The translations under genes and the position numbers were made by a program. Shown piece by piece: positions 10,998-19,780 of a stretch of 64,000 bases of DNA. The stretch covers positions 124,001 through 188,000 of the forward strand of contig NZ_CP123990.1 in the NCBI RefSeq assembly GCF_029919115.1, given 5' to 3'. This DNA is from Variovorax paradoxus (GTDB lineage Bacteria > Pseudomonadota > Gammaproteobacteria > Burkholderiales > Burkholderiaceae_C). Each line of letters starts with the position of its first letter. Positions within the stretch are counted from its first letter, which is position 1. The notes beneath the pieces are model-generated. The model worked only from the letters and a program-made list of their open reading frames with translations, did no database searches and had not been told where the DNA came from.

Positions 10998-12388
10998 CCT
11001 CAGAAGACCACAAGATCTACGCCGAGCGCCGCGCGCGCCTCGCCTCGCAACTGGGCAAGGACGGCATCGCCATCGTGCCGACCGCGCCCGAGCGGCAGCG
11101 CAACCGCGACAGCGACTTCCTGTTTCGGCACGACAGCTACTTCTACTACCTGACGGGCTTCACCGAGCCGAACGCCTGGCTGGTGCTGGCGGGCGATGGC
11201 CGAAGCACGCTGTTCTGTGCCCCCAAAGACCTGGAACGCGAAATCTGGGACGGCTATCGCCTGGGCCCCGACGCAGCCCCCGAGGCGCTTGGCGTGAACG
11301 AGGCCTTCTCGGTCAACGACCTCGACGCCAAGCTGCCCAAGCTGCTCGAGAACAGGTCGACCGTGTGGTTTCCGTTCGCCACCCACAAGGGACTCGAAAC
11401 CCGCGTCGACGGCTGGCTGCAATCGGTGCGTGCGCGCGTGCGCTACGGCGCGCTGTGCCCGCAGGAGCAGCACGACCTGTGCGGCCCGCTCGATGAAATG
11501 CGCCTGGTCAAGGACGCACACGAGCAGGACATCATGCGGCGTGCCGCGCAGATCAGCGCCAAGGCGCACATTCGCGCGATGCAGCTTTCAGCCCGCATGC
11601 TGCGCGAGGGCAAGGACGTGCGCGAATACCACCTCGACGCCGAGCTGCTGCACGAGTTTCGCCTGGGCGGCTCGCAGTACCCGGCGTACGGCTCCATCGT
11701 GGCCGCGGGTGCCAATGCCTGCGTGCTGCATTACCGCGCCGACGCTGCCCCGGTGCGAAGCGGCGAGCTGGTGCTCATCGACGCAGGTTGCGAGCTCGAC
11801 GGCTACGCCAGCGATATCACGCGCACCTTTCCGGCCAACGGCAAGTTCAGCGGCCCGCAGCGCGCGCTGTACGACCTGGTGCTTGCAAGCCAGGACGCAT
11901 CGGCCGCGGCCACCAAGGCCGGCAACCGCTTCAACGACCCGCACGATGCGGCCGTGAAGGTGCTTGCGCAAGGCATGCTCGACCTGGGCCTGCTCGATGG
12001 CAACAAGGTCGGCAGCGTGGACGACGTGATCGACAGCCGCGCCTATTTCCAGTTCTACATGCACCGCACCGGCCACTGGCTGGGCATGGACGTGCACGAC
12101 TGCGGCAGCTACGTCGAGCCTACGCAGGTGGGCGAAGTGAGCGAACGGAAAGATCCGCTCTCGAACGAAGTCATCAAGAACCGGCCGAGCCGCATCCTGC
12201 AACCCGGCATGGTGCTGACGCTGGAACCCGGCATCTACGTGCGGCCCGGCGAGGGCGTGCCCGAGCAGTTCCACAACATCGGCATTCGCGTCGAGGACGA
12301 CGCCATCGTCACGGCCACCGGCTGCGAGCTTATTTCGCGCGGCGTGCCGGTGAAGGCGGACGAGATCGAGGCACTGATGCGAGCTTGA
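10994..12388 (+). CDS. pepP: Xaa-Pro aminopeptidase
   Basis: This 464-residue M24B metallopeptidase removes an N-terminal residue preceding proline. The N-terminal domain carries DSDFLFRHDSYFYYLTGF, typical of aminopeptidase P. The pita-bread catalytic domain shows the five metal ligands in order: two aspartates in IDAGCELDGYASDITRTFP, the histidine in HRTGHWLGMDVHD, the glutamate in LEPGIYV and the glutamate in IRVEDD. ATG 10994 overlaps the previous stop in ATGA. The 3' end overlaps the convergent LysR gene by 59 bases, so one of the two annotated ends may be longer than needed, but both frames have clear stops. Confidence 0.94.
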   Translation: MTSEDHKIYAERRARLASQLGKDGIAIVPTAPERQRNRDSDFLFRHDSYFYYLTGFTEPNAWLVLAGDGRSTLFCAPKDLEREIWDGYRLGPDAAPEALGVNEAFSVNDLDAKLPKLLENRSTVWFPFATHKGLETRVDGWLQSVRARVRYGALCPQEQHDLCGPLDEMRLVKDAHEQDIMRRAAQISAKAHIRAMQLSARMLREGKDVREYHLDAELLHEFRLGGSQYPAYGSIVAAGANACVLHYRADAAPVRSGELVLIDAGCELDGYASDITRTFPANGKFSGPQRALYDLVLASQDASAAATKAGNRFNDPHDAAVKVLAQGMLDLGLLDGNKVGSVDDVIDSRAYFQFYMHRTGHWLGMDVHDCGSYVEPTQVGEVSERKDPLSNEVIKNRPSRILQPGMVLTLEPGIYVRPGEGVPEQFHNIGIRVEDDAIVTATGCELISRGVPVKADEIEALMRA

Positions 12389-13304
12389 CCGCCCGCTGAG
12401 AGACCGGCGGCGGCGCGTGCCGCGCCTGCAGGAAGTCGATGAACACCCGCAGCTTGCGCGGTATCTGCGCGGAGCTCGGGTGATAGAGGTAGAAGCCCGG
12501 AAAGGTCGGCCACCAGGGTTCGAGCAGCGGCACCAGCCGGCCGCTGTCGAGATCGCCGCGCACCGAGCCTTCGAAAGCCACCGCAATGCCCGCGCCGTCG
12601 CGCGCGGCGGCCAGCAGCACGTCGCCGTCGTTGCTGATCAGCGGGCCGGCCACTTCGACGTCGAGCACGCGGCCGTCCTGCGCGTACTCCCACCGATAAA
12701 GGCCGCCCGTGGTCAGGCGGTAGTTCATGCATTGGTGCTCGCGCAGGTCTTCGGGCGTCTTCGGCAATTGGCGTTTCGCAAGGTAGCGCGGCGACGCAAC
12801 AGTCACCATGCGCTGCGGCCCGCCCATCGGCAACGCCACCACGTCTTGCGCCAGGCTTTCGCCAAGCCGGATGCCCGCATCGAAACCACCTTCGACCAGA
12901 TCGACCATGCGGTTGTCGCAGACCAGCTCCAGCGTGATGTCCGGAAACGCTTCGGCAAAGTCCCCCAGGTGCGGGTACAGCAGGAGCTCGGCCGACGCGC
13001 GCGCAACGTTCAGCCGCAGCAGCCCGGCCGGTTTGTCGCGCGCCTCGTTGATGCCTTCGACCGTTTGCGCGATCGCGGCAAGCGCCGGCTGCGCACCCTT
13101 CAGCAGTTGCTGGCCCAGCTCGGTCACGCCCACGCGGCGCGTGGTGCGATCGAGCAGGCGCACGCCCAACCGCCGCTCGAGCGTGCGCAAGGTCTGCGAC
13201 AGGGCAGAGGGCGAGACGCCCAGCTCTTCCGCCGCCCGCGTGAAGCTGGCGTGGTGCGCAACGCGTGCGAAGGCGGCAATGGCGGGAAGCAGTTCGGGCG
13301 ACAT
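12330..13304 (-). CDS. LysR family transcriptional regulator
   Basis: This 324-residue regulator has an N-terminal winged helix-turn-helix (ARVAHHASFTRAAEELGVSPSALSQTLRTLE, residues 13-43 or so) and a LysR substrate-binding domain with LRLNVARASAELLLYPHL and LDSGRLVPLLEPW. The basic, proline-rich C-terminal extension of about 25 residues past the ligand domain is encoded in the part overlapping pepP. Target genes are not evident. The phytase-like gene at 13338-14690 is on the same strand upstream rather than divergent, so the usual LysR divergent target is missing here. The ligand is unknown. Confidence 0.92.
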   Translation of the reverse strand: MSPELLPAIAAFARVAHHASFTRAAEELGVSPSALSQTLRTLERRLGVRLLDRTTRRVGVTELGQQLLKGAQPALAAIAQTVEGINEARDKPAGLLRLNVARASAELLLYPHLGDFAEAFPDITLELVCDNRMVDLVEGGFDAGIRLGESLAQDVVALPMGGPQRMVTVASPRYLAKRQLPKTPEDLREHQCMNYRLTTGGLYRWEYAQDGRVLDVEVAGPLISNDGDVLLAAARDGAGIAVAFEGSVRGDLDSGRLVPLLEPWWPTFPGFYLYHPSSAQIPRKLRVFIDFLQARHAPPPVSQRAVKLASVPRSRPPSPARRAK

Positions 13305-13337
13305 GCGCCCGATTATCGAGACCTCGGCAGACCCCAG

Positions 13338-14690
13338 CTACTTGGCCTGCAGCAGCGCGCCCGCCTCAAGCAGCACCAGCTCGTTGTCGTCCGCCTTGTT
13401 GGGCTCGCGGCTGCTGGAGAACGGCAGGTTGTTGTCGTTGCCCACCACGATGTGCGTGGCGTCGACCACATCGACGTTCTCGATGGTGAAGAACGGGAAC
13501 TTGAGCACACCCTCGTCCAGCGGCTTGCGCGCGAGCTTGGCTGGGTCGGCGATGTTCAGCAGGTCGATGTAGCCGATCTTGCGCACTGCGCCGCCCACGT
13601 TGGCGTCGTTCAGTTCGACCTTGTAGACGCGCTTGAACCTGGCGATGTCGTGGAAGCAGTCGGTGCGCTTCTGGCCTTCGGGGCAGGCCTTGTCGCTCGT
13701 GCCTTCGCCGTTGTCGCGCTCGATGATGAGGCCCGTGGTGCCGTCGATCATGTTGAAGTCGCCGATGGCGTGGCCGTTGGTTTCGAGCACGTATTTCCAG
13801 TGGCGGCCGGTCCACTTTTCCGAAGCCACGTCGAACTCCAGCACGCGCAGCGCTTCCTTTCCGTCCTGCTTCTCGTAGTCCTTCGCGTCGGCGTTCCACA
13901 CCGGGCCTTCCAGCAGCGCATAGAGTTTGCTGCCGTCTTTCGACGCCGCCATGCCCTCGAAGCCCTTGGAGCGCTTGGTCTGGAAATCGACCGCGCCGCG
14001 TGGCGCGCCCGGCGTCGTCACTGCAGGATGGTCAGGCGAGCGCACGGCCTTGCCGTCCACCAGCGTATCGAACACCGCGAGCACCTTGCCCTTGAGGTCG
14101 GCCTTGATCAGGAAAGGGCCGAACTCATCGCCGATCCACGTCGCGCCACCCGCGAACTGGAAACTCTCGGGGTCGAAGTCGGAGCCCGTCAGGTAGCGCT
14201 GCTTCGTGCCTTCGTGGACGATGCGAAAAGGCACCTTCTTGTCGGGGTCGTGCAGAAAGACGGTTTCGAGGCGGTTGAACTTGCCGCTCTTGAAGTCCAC
14301 CTTGTAGTGGTTCAGGTAGAGCATGAAGTCGGGCGAGTTGGCCTTGGCACCGGCGCCGTTGTCCGTAAGGATCCAGAACGAGCCATCGTCCATCTTCTTG
14401 ATGCCCGAATGGCCTTGCAGCGGCTGGCCCTTGAAGGGCACCGACACGCCGGTGCCGCGCCCGCCCGAGAGACCCTCTACTGTGCCCAGCGCCTCGACGC
14501 GCTTGCCCGAGGTGAACTTGCCGCTCACCTGCAGATCGGCCGGCGCATCCTTGGGCGCGGCCACGAAGCTCTGCGCGGGCAGCACGGCATGGCCGGCGAG
14601 CGTGGCGGGAAAGGCCGCCTGTGCGGCGGCGTTGCCGCAAGCAAATGCGGCGGCAAGGGCGATGAAGGAGAGGGGAGCGAGGCGCGTCAT
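13338..14690 (-). CDS. Esterase-like activity of phytase family protein, secreted
   Basis: This is a 450-residue protein with a signal peptide (MTRLAPLSFIALAAAFACGNAAAQA) and a beta-propeller-like body. Blocks such as GLSGGRGTG, FWILTDNGAGAKANSPDF and IGDEFGPFLIKADLKGKVL match the phytase-like domain (Pfam 13449 type) found in periplasmic phosphoesterases. The start ATG 14690 was preferred to an upstream alternative at 14759 because it begins the signal peptide and is preceded by a purine-rich region. It follows the polyamine operon on the same strand, with a gap of about 140 bases, so it may or may not be part of that transcript. Substrate is unknown. Confidence 0.82.
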   Translation of the reverse strand: MTRLAPLSFIALAAAFACGNAAAQAAFPATLAGHAVLPAQSFVAAPKDAPADLQVSGKFTSGKRVEALGTVEGLSGGRGTGVSVPFKGQPLQGHSGIKKMDDGSFWILTDNGAGAKANSPDFMLYLNHYKVDFKSGKFNRLETVFLHDPDKKVPFRIVHEGTKQRYLTGSDFDPESFQFAGGATWIGDEFGPFLIKADLKGKVLAVFDTLVDGKAVRSPDHPAVTTPGAPRGAVDFQTKRSKGFEGMAASKDGSKLYALLEGPVWNADAKDYEKQDGKEALRVLEFDVASEKWTGRHWKYVLETNGHAIGDFNMIDGTTGLIIERDNGEGTSDKACPEGQKRTDCFHDIARFKRVYKVELNDANVGGAVRKIGYIDLLNIADPAKLARKPLDEGVLKFPFFTIENVDVVDATHIVVGNDNNLPFSSSREPNKADDNELVLLEAGALLQAK

Positions 14691-14828
14691 GAGAGCAAGC
14701 AGAGAGGTTTCAGTCGAAACGCGAGACCATGCCGATTGCGCGTGACGCGGCCGTGACATGCAACGCTCAGAAATGGAGCGGGGGCTTGTTCACCATTGCG
14801 CGGAACACGGCAACCGCGACAAAGATCT

Positions 14829-16439
14829 TCATGTGGCGACCGTGCCCGCAACGTGCCCGCGCGTGAAGGCTTCTTCAAAAATCGAATAGCCCGACCAGTC
14901 CGCATGCGCGAAGGAGAGCCGGCCGGCAGAAATGGGGCCGCGGTGCGCGGGCCCTAGCCGTGCCAGCAAGCCCGGTGTGGGAATGGCCATGGCGTGCCCA
15001 TAGCGGGTGATCTCGACGCGCGTTGCCAGCTGCGGCAGGTCTGGGTGCGGCACCGAGAGTTCGGCAAGCAGATCGTCGCGCCAGCCGGTCCACGGGCGCT
15101 CCTGCAGCACGCTACGCCCGTCGGGCGCGTCATAGCGGCTGGGGCCAAGCGGCCGGTACCAGCTGATGACGGTGCCGCGCGGCGTCGGATCGAGCGTCTG
15201 GTGGCGGGCGTCGACGTAGCCCAGGCCTCGCGTGCCGTAGACCACGTTGTCCCAGCTCGGTGCGGCGCCAAGACGGTCGGCCAACGGGCCGCTCAGGTGC
15301 ACGTTGGCAACCAGCCATGGCGCATGGCGCACATGCGCTGCAGCATTGCTCAGTACCTCTGGCGCGTTCTCGACGATGCGGGCGGCAATGAACACCGGCA
15401 GGGCGACGATGCAGCGCTCGGCTTGCCAGCGCACCAGCGATTTCGTTTCGGCGTCCCATGCGTCGACCTCCACGCCGCTGCGCAGATCGGCAATGCGCGT
15501 GACGACCTGCCCCGTACGCAGCCGGTCACCAAGGGGCTCTGCGAGCCGCTTCGTGAGCCAGCCGTTGCCCTCGGGCCAGGTGAGTACGCCGTCGCGCTCC
15601 AGGTTCGAATCGGCAACGCTGCCCGATGAACCCGGCGCGTGAAACCCGTGCCGGCTGGCGAAGTAATGGATGCCGGCCCAAGCCGAAACATGGGCGATGC
15701 CGGCGCCATAGTCGTCGCGGCAACAGTAGTCGAGATACCACCTGAGTTGCGGGTCGCCGAAGCCTTCGCTGTCGAGCCAGCGCTCGAACGGAACGGCGTC
15801 GAGCGCGAGCAGTTCGGGGGTTGTTGCTACCTTGAGTGTGGGGATGGCGAAATGCTCGGCGTGCTGCAGTGCCTCGATTCGCTGCGCGAACTTGCGGTAC
15901 TGGGCATGGGTGCTTTCGCCGACGTCATGAACGGGCAAGAGGCCCTCTTGCCACTCGCCGCGAAAGAACAGGCGCTCCTGGGGGCTGTGGCAAAGATGGC
16001 GCTCGTCATATTCCCAGCGGCCCGACACGCGCCGGCGCAGGCCCAGCTCTTCGAGCAGGTCTTGCACTTCGCGGGCGTTGTCGTCGGGCACCGGCAGGTA
16101 ATGTGCGCCTAGCGGACACGCAATGCCGTTGACCATGCCGCCGCGCGAATTGCCGCCGGCCGTGTCTTCGAGCTCGAGCAGGACGAAGTCTTCGACGCCC
16201 GAAAGCCGCAAGGCGCGCGCCGCCGCGAGGCCTGCGACCCCGCCTCCGGCAATGACCACGCGCGTGCGCTTCACGGTTGCGGGTGCCTGGCTCTTGAGCG
16301 CGCCATCCCGCATGGCGTGGCCCCGCGCCATGTCGATGCCGGTGAAGCCGCCTTCGATGATTGGCAGCGGCGCCTCGCAGCCGGCGAGCGCCAATGCGCC
16401 TGCCGCACCTGCCACACCCAGAAAATCGCGCCGCTGCAT
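14829..16439 (-). CDS. Tat-exported lipoprotein, FAD-dependent amine oxidase family
   Basis: This 536-residue flavoprotein begins MQRRDFLGVAGAAGALALAGC, which combines a twin-arginine motif (RRDFL) with a lipobox (LAGC). It is therefore predicted to be exported folded and then lipid-anchored. The FAD-binding Rossmann motif VVIAGGGVAGLAAARALRLSG is at about residues 61-81, followed by ELEDTAGGNSRGG. The C-terminal part, FEEAFTRGHVAGTV, is the second FAD contact seen in monoamine and polyamine oxidases. It is the last gene of the five-gene operon, seven bases after the membrane spermidine synthase. Oxidation of a polyamine-type substrate is a reasonable inference; no substrate is proven. Confidence 0.85.
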   Translation of the reverse strand: MQRRDFLGVAGAAGALALAGCEAPLPIIEGGFTGIDMARGHAMRDGALKSQAPATVKRTRVVIAGGGVAGLAAARALRLSGVEDFVLLELEDTAGGNSRGGMVNGIACPLGAHYLPVPDDNAREVQDLLEELGLRRRVSGRWEYDERHLCHSPQERLFFRGEWQEGLLPVHDVGESTHAQYRKFAQRIEALQHAEHFAIPTLKVATTPELLALDAVPFERWLDSEGFGDPQLRWYLDYCCRDDYGAGIAHVSAWAGIHYFASRHGFHAPGSSGSVADSNLERDGVLTWPEGNGWLTKRLAEPLGDRLRTGQVVTRIADLRSGVEVDAWDAETKSLVRWQAERCIVALPVFIAARIVENAPEVLSNAAAHVRHAPWLVANVHLSGPLADRLGAAPSWDNVVYGTRGLGYVDARHQTLDPTPRGTVISWYRPLGPSRYDAPDGRSVLQERPWTGWRDDLLAELSVPHPDLPQLATRVEITRYGHAMAIPTPGLLARLGPAHRGPISAGRLSFAHADWSGYSIFEEAFTRGHVAGTVAT

Positions 16440-16446
16440 GTCGGGG

Positions 16447-18006
16447 CTAGTGCGTCATGACCTTGCCCCACTCCTGCTCGTAAGTGGTGACAAGGGTCTG
16501 GTTCGACAGGCGGTTGACCTCGGCCGGCACACGCGCCATGTCGAGCGGAAAGTCGAACATCAACGGCAATGTCGAAGGTGCCAGAAAACGCAGTCCGGAG
16601 GGCAGCGCATCGGGCATGCGGTACGGGCGGCGGCTGGCAATGATGTAGCCCCACTCGCCGAAGCTCGGTACATGCGCGTGATACGGCGTGGCCTTCAGAC
16701 CGACCGACTCGATGGTGGTTGCCACGGTCCAGTAGCTCTTGCGCGCCACCAGCGGAGAGGTAGTCTGGATCACCGCATAGCCGCTCGCGGAAAGGCGCTT
16801 TTCGAGCAGCGAATAGAAGCTGTTGGTGTAGAGCTTGCCAATGGCAAAGTTGGTGGGGTCGGGAAAGTCGACCACGATGACGTCGAACACGTCTCCTGGC
16901 TGCTGCAGCCACTGGAAGGCATCTGTGTTGACGACCTTCACCTTGGGTGAAGACAGCGAATGGCCGTTGAGTGCCGCGAGCGTTTCATGCTCGGTGAAGA
17001 GCCGGGTCATGTTCGGGTCGAGCTCCACCAGCGTGACCGATTCGACCGAGGGGTATTTCAGGATCTCGCGTACCGCCATGCCGTCGCCGCCGCCGAGCAC
17101 CGCCACCTTCTTCGGCGCGCCATGGGCGGCCATCGCCGGATGAACGAGCGCCTCGTGGTAGCGGTATTCATCGCGCTCCGCAAACTGCAGGTTGCCATTG
17201 AGGAAAAGACGATGGCCGAGTTGCCCGCGCGTGACCACGATGCGCTGGTAAGGCGAAGTGGCGCTGAACACGATGCGGTCCTGGTAGAACTTGTCTTCGG
17301 CCAGGGTGGTGATGTGGTCGGCCCACACAAAGGCGCCGAGCAGCGCGGCGAGCGCAAGAAAGCAAGCCAGCGCATGCGCACCGATGCGGCGCAGCTCATG
17401 GCGAAACAGCCAAAGTGCCCATACGGCCACGGCCGCGTTCATGAAGCCGAACAGGAGCCCCGTGCGAATCATGCCGAGCTGCGGCACCAGGATGAGCGGA
17501 AAGGCGACCGACACCGCGAGCGCGCCGAGATAGTCGAACGTGAGCACCTGCGACACGAGGTTCTTGAGCTGGATGTTGCGCTTGAGGATGCGCATCACGA
17601 GCGGTATCTCGAGCCCCACCAGCGTGCCCACCACCATCACAAGGCCGTAGAGCAACAGGCGGAACGCGCCGGGCACGTACGCATTCGCCAGGAAAAGAAT
17701 GGCCGGCAGCGCGCCGCCGACGAGCGCGACGAGCAGCTCGATGCGAAGGAAGTGCGCGGGCAGTTGCCGCTCGAAGTAGCGCGAGAGCCACGAGCCGACG
17801 CCCATGGCGAACAGGTAGGTGCCGATGATGGTGCTGAACTGCAGCACCGAATCGCCGAGCAGGTAGGAGCTCAGCGCTGCGGCGGTCAGTTCGTAGACCA
17901 GGCCGCAGGCGGCCACCACGAACACGCTGGCGAGCAGCGCAATTTCAACGGGCTGCGGCCCCTTGGCCGGCCGCGCCGGGCTGGCAGGAGCATCCACGGA
18001 AGCCAA
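16447..18006 (-). CDS. Membrane-bound polyamine aminopropyltransferase (spermidine synthase-like)
   Basis: This 519-residue protein has two parts. Residues 20-230 form about seven transmembrane helices. Residues 240-519 are a spermidine synthase domain with NGNLQFAERDEYRYHE (271-285 or so), the SAM-binding loop GGGDG (305-309), the acidic ELDPNM (residues 329-333) and VVDFPDP (378-384). The motifs match SpeE-type transferases using decarboxylated SAM, whose source here would be speD at 9868-10257. It follows the DUF350 gene by seven bases and precedes the amine oxidase by seven, so it is firmly inside the operon. The natural acceptor may be a polyamine or a membrane component; only the enzyme class is supported by the sequence. 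Confidence 0.9.
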   Translation of the reverse strand: MASVDAPASPARPAKGPQPVEIALLASVFVVAACGLVYELTAAALSSYLLGDSVLQFSTIIGTYLFAMGVGSWLSRYFERQLPAHFLRIELLVALVGGALPAILFLANAYVPGAFRLLLYGLVMVVGTLVGLEIPLVMRILKRNIQLKNLVSQVLTFDYLGALAVSVAFPLILVPQLGMIRTGLLFGFMNAAVAVWALWLFRHELRRIGAHALACFLALAALLGAFVWADHITTLAEDKFYQDRIVFSATSPYQRIVVTRGQLGHRLFLNGNLQFAERDEYRYHEALVHPAMAAHGAPKKVAVLGGGDGMAVREILKYPSVESVTLVELDPNMTRLFTEHETLAALNGHSLSSPKVKVVNTDAFQWLQQPGDVFDVIVVDFPDPTNFAIGKLYTNSFYSLLEKRLSASGYAVIQTTSPLVARKSYWTVATTIESVGLKATPYHAHVPSFGEWGYIIASRRPYRMPDALPSGLRFLAPSTLPLMFDFPLDMARVPAEVNRLSNQTLVTTYEQEWGKVMTH

Positions 18007-18013
18007 CGAAGCG

Positions 18014-18232
18014 CTAATGAATTGCCGCCGCCACGATGACGCAGATGCCCAGGCTCATCGCCGCGACCACCAGCCCCAGCGCGACGTTCTGCTTCTCGAC
18101 GATCTCGCCCCACAGGTCATAAGGGGTGAGCTTGTCGATGATCAGGAAACAGAGCCAGAAGATCAGCACGCCAAGCAGCGCATACACGAGCGATCCGAGG
18201 ACCACGCCCGGTTTCAGCCATTCAAATCCCAT
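18014..18232 (-). CDS. DUF350 small membrane protein (YjfL-like half)
   Basis: This is a 72-residue protein consisting of two transmembrane helices (residues 8-31 and 48-71) joined by a short loop IDKLTPYDLWGEIVEKQN. The WxEI-xxxxNxAL pattern in this loop is the DUF350 signature. YjfL proteins usually have two such units; this one has a single unit. DUF350 genes recur near polyamine enzymes, SPFH and DUF4178 proteins. The gene lies 60 bases after the DUF4178 gene and seven bases before the spermidine synthase. The molecular role is unknown. Confidence 0.88.
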   Translation of the reverse strand: MGFEWLKPGVVLGSLVYALLGVLIFWLCFLIIDKLTPYDLWGEIVEKQNVALGLVVAAMSLGICVIVAAAIH

Positions 18233-18292
18233 GGGGACCTCCAGTCGTAGTAGCAGTAGTGAGTGTCATCGACGCGAACCTGGTTGCGTTCT

Positions 18293-19771
18293 TCATTTAT
18301 GGCCGCCTCCGCTCGAGTAGCCGCCGTACGAGCCGCCCGAACTGCGCGATCCGCTGGACGAGCTGCTGCAGGTGCTCAGGATGATGAGCAAAACGATGAC
18401 GACGACCGCAATGAGGATGATCGTGCCGCAGCCCAGGCCCGATGCAGCGCTGACGGGCAGCGCGTCGCCGCGCACGAACATGTCCTTCTTGTCGTCGAGC
18501 TTGAACGCAGCGGACACCGCGCCGCTGTCGAGCTTGCTGCCCGAAGACCAGGTCAGCTCGTTGGCCGAACGCTCCATCGACAGCAGCGAATTGCCGCTGG
18601 CGAAGTCGCGGTTGAAGGTTTTCTGCCCTCGCTCGACCTGCCAGTAGAACTCGCCCGCCACATAGGTGGTCTCGGCGTTGTAGGCGTATTGCTGCGTGAA
18701 GCGTTTGCCAAGGTAGGTGGCGCTGCTGCCGTTCTCGGCCATCACGGGCGCGCCGGTGGTCGGCTTGACCATGCTCCAGCCGTCTTCGGCATCGACAAGG
18801 AAGCTGAAGCCGCGCTTCTTGTTGTACAGCAGGTACTCGCTCCAGCCGAAGTGCTCGTCGTCGCCGGGCTCGGTGCCCATGCGGTGCTGGAAGCCCACCA
18901 CCTGCCACTGCGCACCCTGCAGCTGGCCCACGCTGCCGATGGCGATGAGCGGACGAACGGGTTCGTTCTGCTCGGCGTGCTTCAGCTCCCCGCCAATGCC
19001 GTGCGACAGGTCGATGATGCTGTTGCACGAGCCGCAGGTAATGCTCTTGCTGTCGGCCAGGTTGACGGTAACGGGCGCACCGCAATTGGGGCAGTTGAAG
19101 GCGCGGCCTTTTTCGTCCTTGGCGGACTCGTCGCGCAGGCCGGTGAGCTGCAAGTCTTCGAGCTGTACGGAGCGGCCCAGGTACGCGCTGGGCGGGTGCG
19201 TGCTGTAGTCGAGGCTGAGCACCAGCCCGTTACCGCTGCGCAGTTCGACCATGGGGAATGAACGGCCCAGTTCCGGCAGATGCGACAGCTCGCCCTGGGC
19301 GGAAAGCAGCGCCACCTGTTCGTTCGACGAAACGGTGTAGCTCTGGCCGTTGAACGCGCTGGTCGCGCCCACGCGCAGGTCGGTTGGCGGCGGCGGGTCG
19401 CGCTGCAGCTCGAAGGGCAACGCAAAGACATAGGCGCCGTTGTCCTCGCTGAGGATGCCGGTGCGGTCGCCGTCGAGCGCGGCAATCCATTCGGTCCAGC
19501 GGCCGCCGGGGTTGCTGTATTGCAGCCGCCCGACGATGGTGAACGGCTTGTCCTGGATGCGGCCCGCCGCAAACAGCTGCAGCGGGCTGAAATCGTCGAA
19601 CAGTTCGGCCATCTTGCCGATGCGCGCGAGCGTGTCGCCCTGGCGCACGACCGTGCTCTGGCAGTACGGGCACACCGCATGCGTCGATTGCGCGGAACGG
19701 AATTCGACCGGTGCGCCGCAGCCGGGGCAGGGCGCACGGTAGGCGCGCTGGGCGCCTGGTTGCTCAGCCAT
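18293..19771 (-). CDS. DUF4178 domain protein with zinc-ribbon motifs and C-terminal membrane helix
   Basis: This is a 492-residue protein. An N-terminal treble-clef pair, CPGCG and CPYC (residues 15-37), precedes a first DUF4178 unit with PFTIVGRLQYSNPGGRWTEW. A second pair, CPNCG and CGSC, precedes another DUF4178-like unit containing QWQVVGFQHRMG and GWSEYLLYN. A transmembrane helix (GCGTIILIAVVVIVLLIIL) follows near residue 450, and the tail is Ser/Gly-rich with a short GYSSGGGHK end. The layout suggests a membrane-anchored protein with its zinc-binding and DUF4178 part on one side. It starts nine bases after the SPFH gene stop. Function is unknown; it belongs to the same operon as polyamine and SPFH genes. 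Confidence 0.9.
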   Translation of the reverse strand: MAEQPGAQRAYRAPCPGCGAPVEFRSAQSTHAVCPYCQSTVVRQGDTLARIGKMAELFDDFSPLQLFAAGRIQDKPFTIVGRLQYSNPGGRWTEWIAALDGDRTGILSEDNGAYVFALPFELQRDPPPPTDLRVGATSAFNGQSYTVSSNEQVALLSAQGELSHLPELGRSFPMVELRSGNGLVLSLDYSTHPPSAYLGRSVQLEDLQLTGLRDESAKDEKGRAFNCPNCGAPVTVNLADSKSITCGSCNSIIDLSHGIGGELKHAEQNEPVRPLIAIGSVGQLQGAQWQVVGFQHRMGTEPGDDEHFGWSEYLLYNKKRGFSFLVDAEDGWSMVKPTTGAPVMAENGSSATYLGKRFTQQYAYNAETTYVAGEFYWQVERGQKTFNRDFASGNSLLSMERSANELTWSSGSKLDSGAVSAAFKLDDKKDMFVRGDALPVSAASGLGCGTIILIAVVVIVLLIILSTCSSSSSGSRSSGGSYGGYSSGGGHK

Positions 19772-19780
19772 TGCCGGTGC

